Shown here piece after piece: positions 62,838 to 64,000 of a DNA stretch of 64,000 bases. Within the stretch, counting starts at the first letter, position 1. Each line of letters opens with the position of its first letter. Both the position numbers and the translations under genes were made by a program. This DNA is from Adiantum capillus-veneris (Eukaryota > Streptophyta > Polypodiopsida > Polypodiales > Pteridaceae), in contig CM043963.1 of NCBI GenBank assembly GCA_014529385.2, forward strand, positions 72,064,412 to 72,128,411, in the 5' to 3' direction. The notes below the pieces were generated by a model that was not told the DNA's origin, did not search any database, and saw only the letters and a program-made list of their open reading frames with translations.

Positions 62838-64000
62838 ATGGATACATCTCCGCTGGATACTGTGACACTTTTAAATATTGAACTTGCTAGACTAGGTTAT
62901 TATCCAAACTCTCTGAAAATTCCTGTTCTCTTCCCAACTTATAAAAATCATAAGCATAAATTTAGATGGATTTCTGACGCTTCCAATAGTCTTTTTTCCC
63001 AGATTACAAATGATATCACTTACTGCTTAAATCCTATTTTGGAAGAAATTGAAGCAATTTGCGCTATCAAACGCAAGGATCTCAAAATATTCAGAAATAT
63101 AGATTGCTGCCCTTTTTGGATCATAAAAAACGCTACTGAGGTTTCTATTAACCTCCCAGATAACATTTTCTCTATCTTTACGGCAGACATAACACAATGT
63201 TATGAGAATATTCCTCTAAATGGACCTGAAGGTCTGTTTAATACTCTATCTATTCTTATAAAGTTAGCTTTTTCTCACAGAAAAAAGCTCGGATTTACAT
63301 GTATCTCAACTAAAATGCATAAAGGCTGGGTAAAACAATCGAATAAATCCACTCCTTTTGTATTTAAAGAGGATGATTTGTATAAATATATCTCTTGGCT
63401 CCTTAATAGCTGCTGCATCCAAGTTGGTGCTACCTGCTACAAACAAATTTTAGGTATCCCAGTGGGATTTTCATGCTCTCCAATTATGTGTAATCTTTAT
63501 CTATGTCACTACAAATACCAATGGATCTTAAAAATGATTAGTAACCCTGATAATACGTTGACACTTACACACTTTTAGCACTCCTTCAGGTTTATGGATG
63601 ACTTATGTAGCCTTAATAATCCAATGTTCCAGGATACACTTAAAGATATTTATCCGTCTTGTCTTAACATCGAACCAACGTACTCTGATAGAGTTTTATG
63701 GCAAGACAAATGAATCGTTTCCAAGACTCACTTCTTGAATATGGAGTTTACGCTTACCTCCCCATTTGCGGGTAATTTTTATACGAGGTTCTTCTGGAAA
63801 AAGGGAAAATCTCAAACTCTTATCCTTTGAATTTACAAAAAGAAAAAGCAATAGACCTTTCAAAAACTCACTACATACCTGTCTAGGTATGCTCTTTATT
63901 ATTGTATATGCCTCGTCTGACAATTTTATAGCATTTGAAGGAATCACTACCCTTATTAACAAATTTATTAATAACGGGTTTTCAAAAAAAGACCTTGTCG
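62838..64000 (+). pseudogene. Penelope-like reverse transcriptase core, right-truncated by the window
   Basis: In one frame: PVLFPTYKNHKHKFRWISDA (fingers, template-grip segment), FWIIKNATEVSINLP, motif A FTADITQCYENIPL, motif B ILGIPVGFSCSPIMCNLYL, then TAG at 63576-63578, motif C FRFMDDLCSL (MDD at 63594-63602), TGA at 63712, THFLNMEFTLTSPFAG and YTRFFWKKGK. After a shift near 63829 it reads LGMLFIIVYASSDNFIAFEG and FINNGFSKKDLV, matching the thumb of Penelope-like RTs. Order and motifs fit this class better than LINE, telomerase or LTR RTs. A GIY-YIG endonuclease would lie beyond 64000 and is not seen. Confidence 0.75.

Noticed and set aside
62838-64000. Telomerase, LINE or group II intron reverse transcriptase
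   Set aside because: The YKNHKHKFRWIS segment before motif A, SCSP in motif B, FLNMEF after motif C and the thumb pattern fit Penelope-like RTs. No telomerase T motif, LINE endonuclease or intron X domain is seen.

Overview
This window is a nested stack of retroelements from a large plant genome. I find no convincing host gene, no tRNA or rRNA gene and no CRISPR array. The plant assignment rests on Ty3/Gypsy elements of the Tat type (extra archaeal-type RNase H), one Gypsy element with a tRNA-Asp primer site and plant-style polyprotein, two Ty1/Copia elements, and primer sites for initiator-Met tRNA. A fern or other seed-free plant is my guess from element size, TC/AC-rich terminal repeats and the Penelope-like reverse transcriptase at the right edge. 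The sequence does not prove it.

Layout. (A) The oldest recognisable layer is a plus-strand Tat-like Gypsy element. Its 5' LTR (about 1045-2716) is packed with TC and AC microsatellites. Its body is split by two insertions, and its integrase and 3' LTR-like end lie at 42478-44590. (B) A minus-strand Tat-like element (4267-13002, paired LTRs, 4-bp ACGC target duplication) sits inside the gag of A. (C) A giant plus-strand Gypsy element (16444-42472) sits between the RNase H and integrase of A, with a near-perfect 5-bp target duplication. C was itself hit by a 5'-truncated minus-strand Copia (D, 19897 to about 23375) and by a 3'-truncated Gypsy with an initiator-Met primer site (E, 34293 to about 38370). 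Without D and E, C is about 18 kb long.

Element C is the most unusual object. It has an upstream protein of unknown type, four gag zinc knuckles, a retropepsin whose catalytic Asp is Asn, tandem integrase zinc modules, a DD35E integrase followed by a second retropepsin-like domain with an intact Asp-Thr-Gly, and a Trp-rich tail. It also has an internal polypurine tract identical to its 3' one, dispersed copies of a palindrome centred on CGATCGCGATCG, a 3' coiled-coil and Pro-rich coding region, and three LTRs.

Right of A, 44591-48470 is unassigned sequence with two local duplications. A second, plus-strand copy of the B family (F, about 48471-60277) follows. It is interrupted by a 3'-truncated minus-strand Copia (G, about 51979-56290) that replaced part of the F protease and reverse transcriptase. 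From 60752 to the window end lies a 452-codon open frame with an Arg/Gly-rich tail, followed by a decayed Penelope-like reverse transcriptase that runs off the edge.

The coding regions are not pathway genes. Each set is the replication machinery of one retroelement (gag shell, protease, reverse transcriptase, RNase H, integrase). Almost all carry stops, frameshifts or deletions. The longest clean frames are the 811-codon Copia G gag-protease-integrase, the 646-codon integrase-protease of C, the 630-codon gag of E and the 452-codon frame at 60752.
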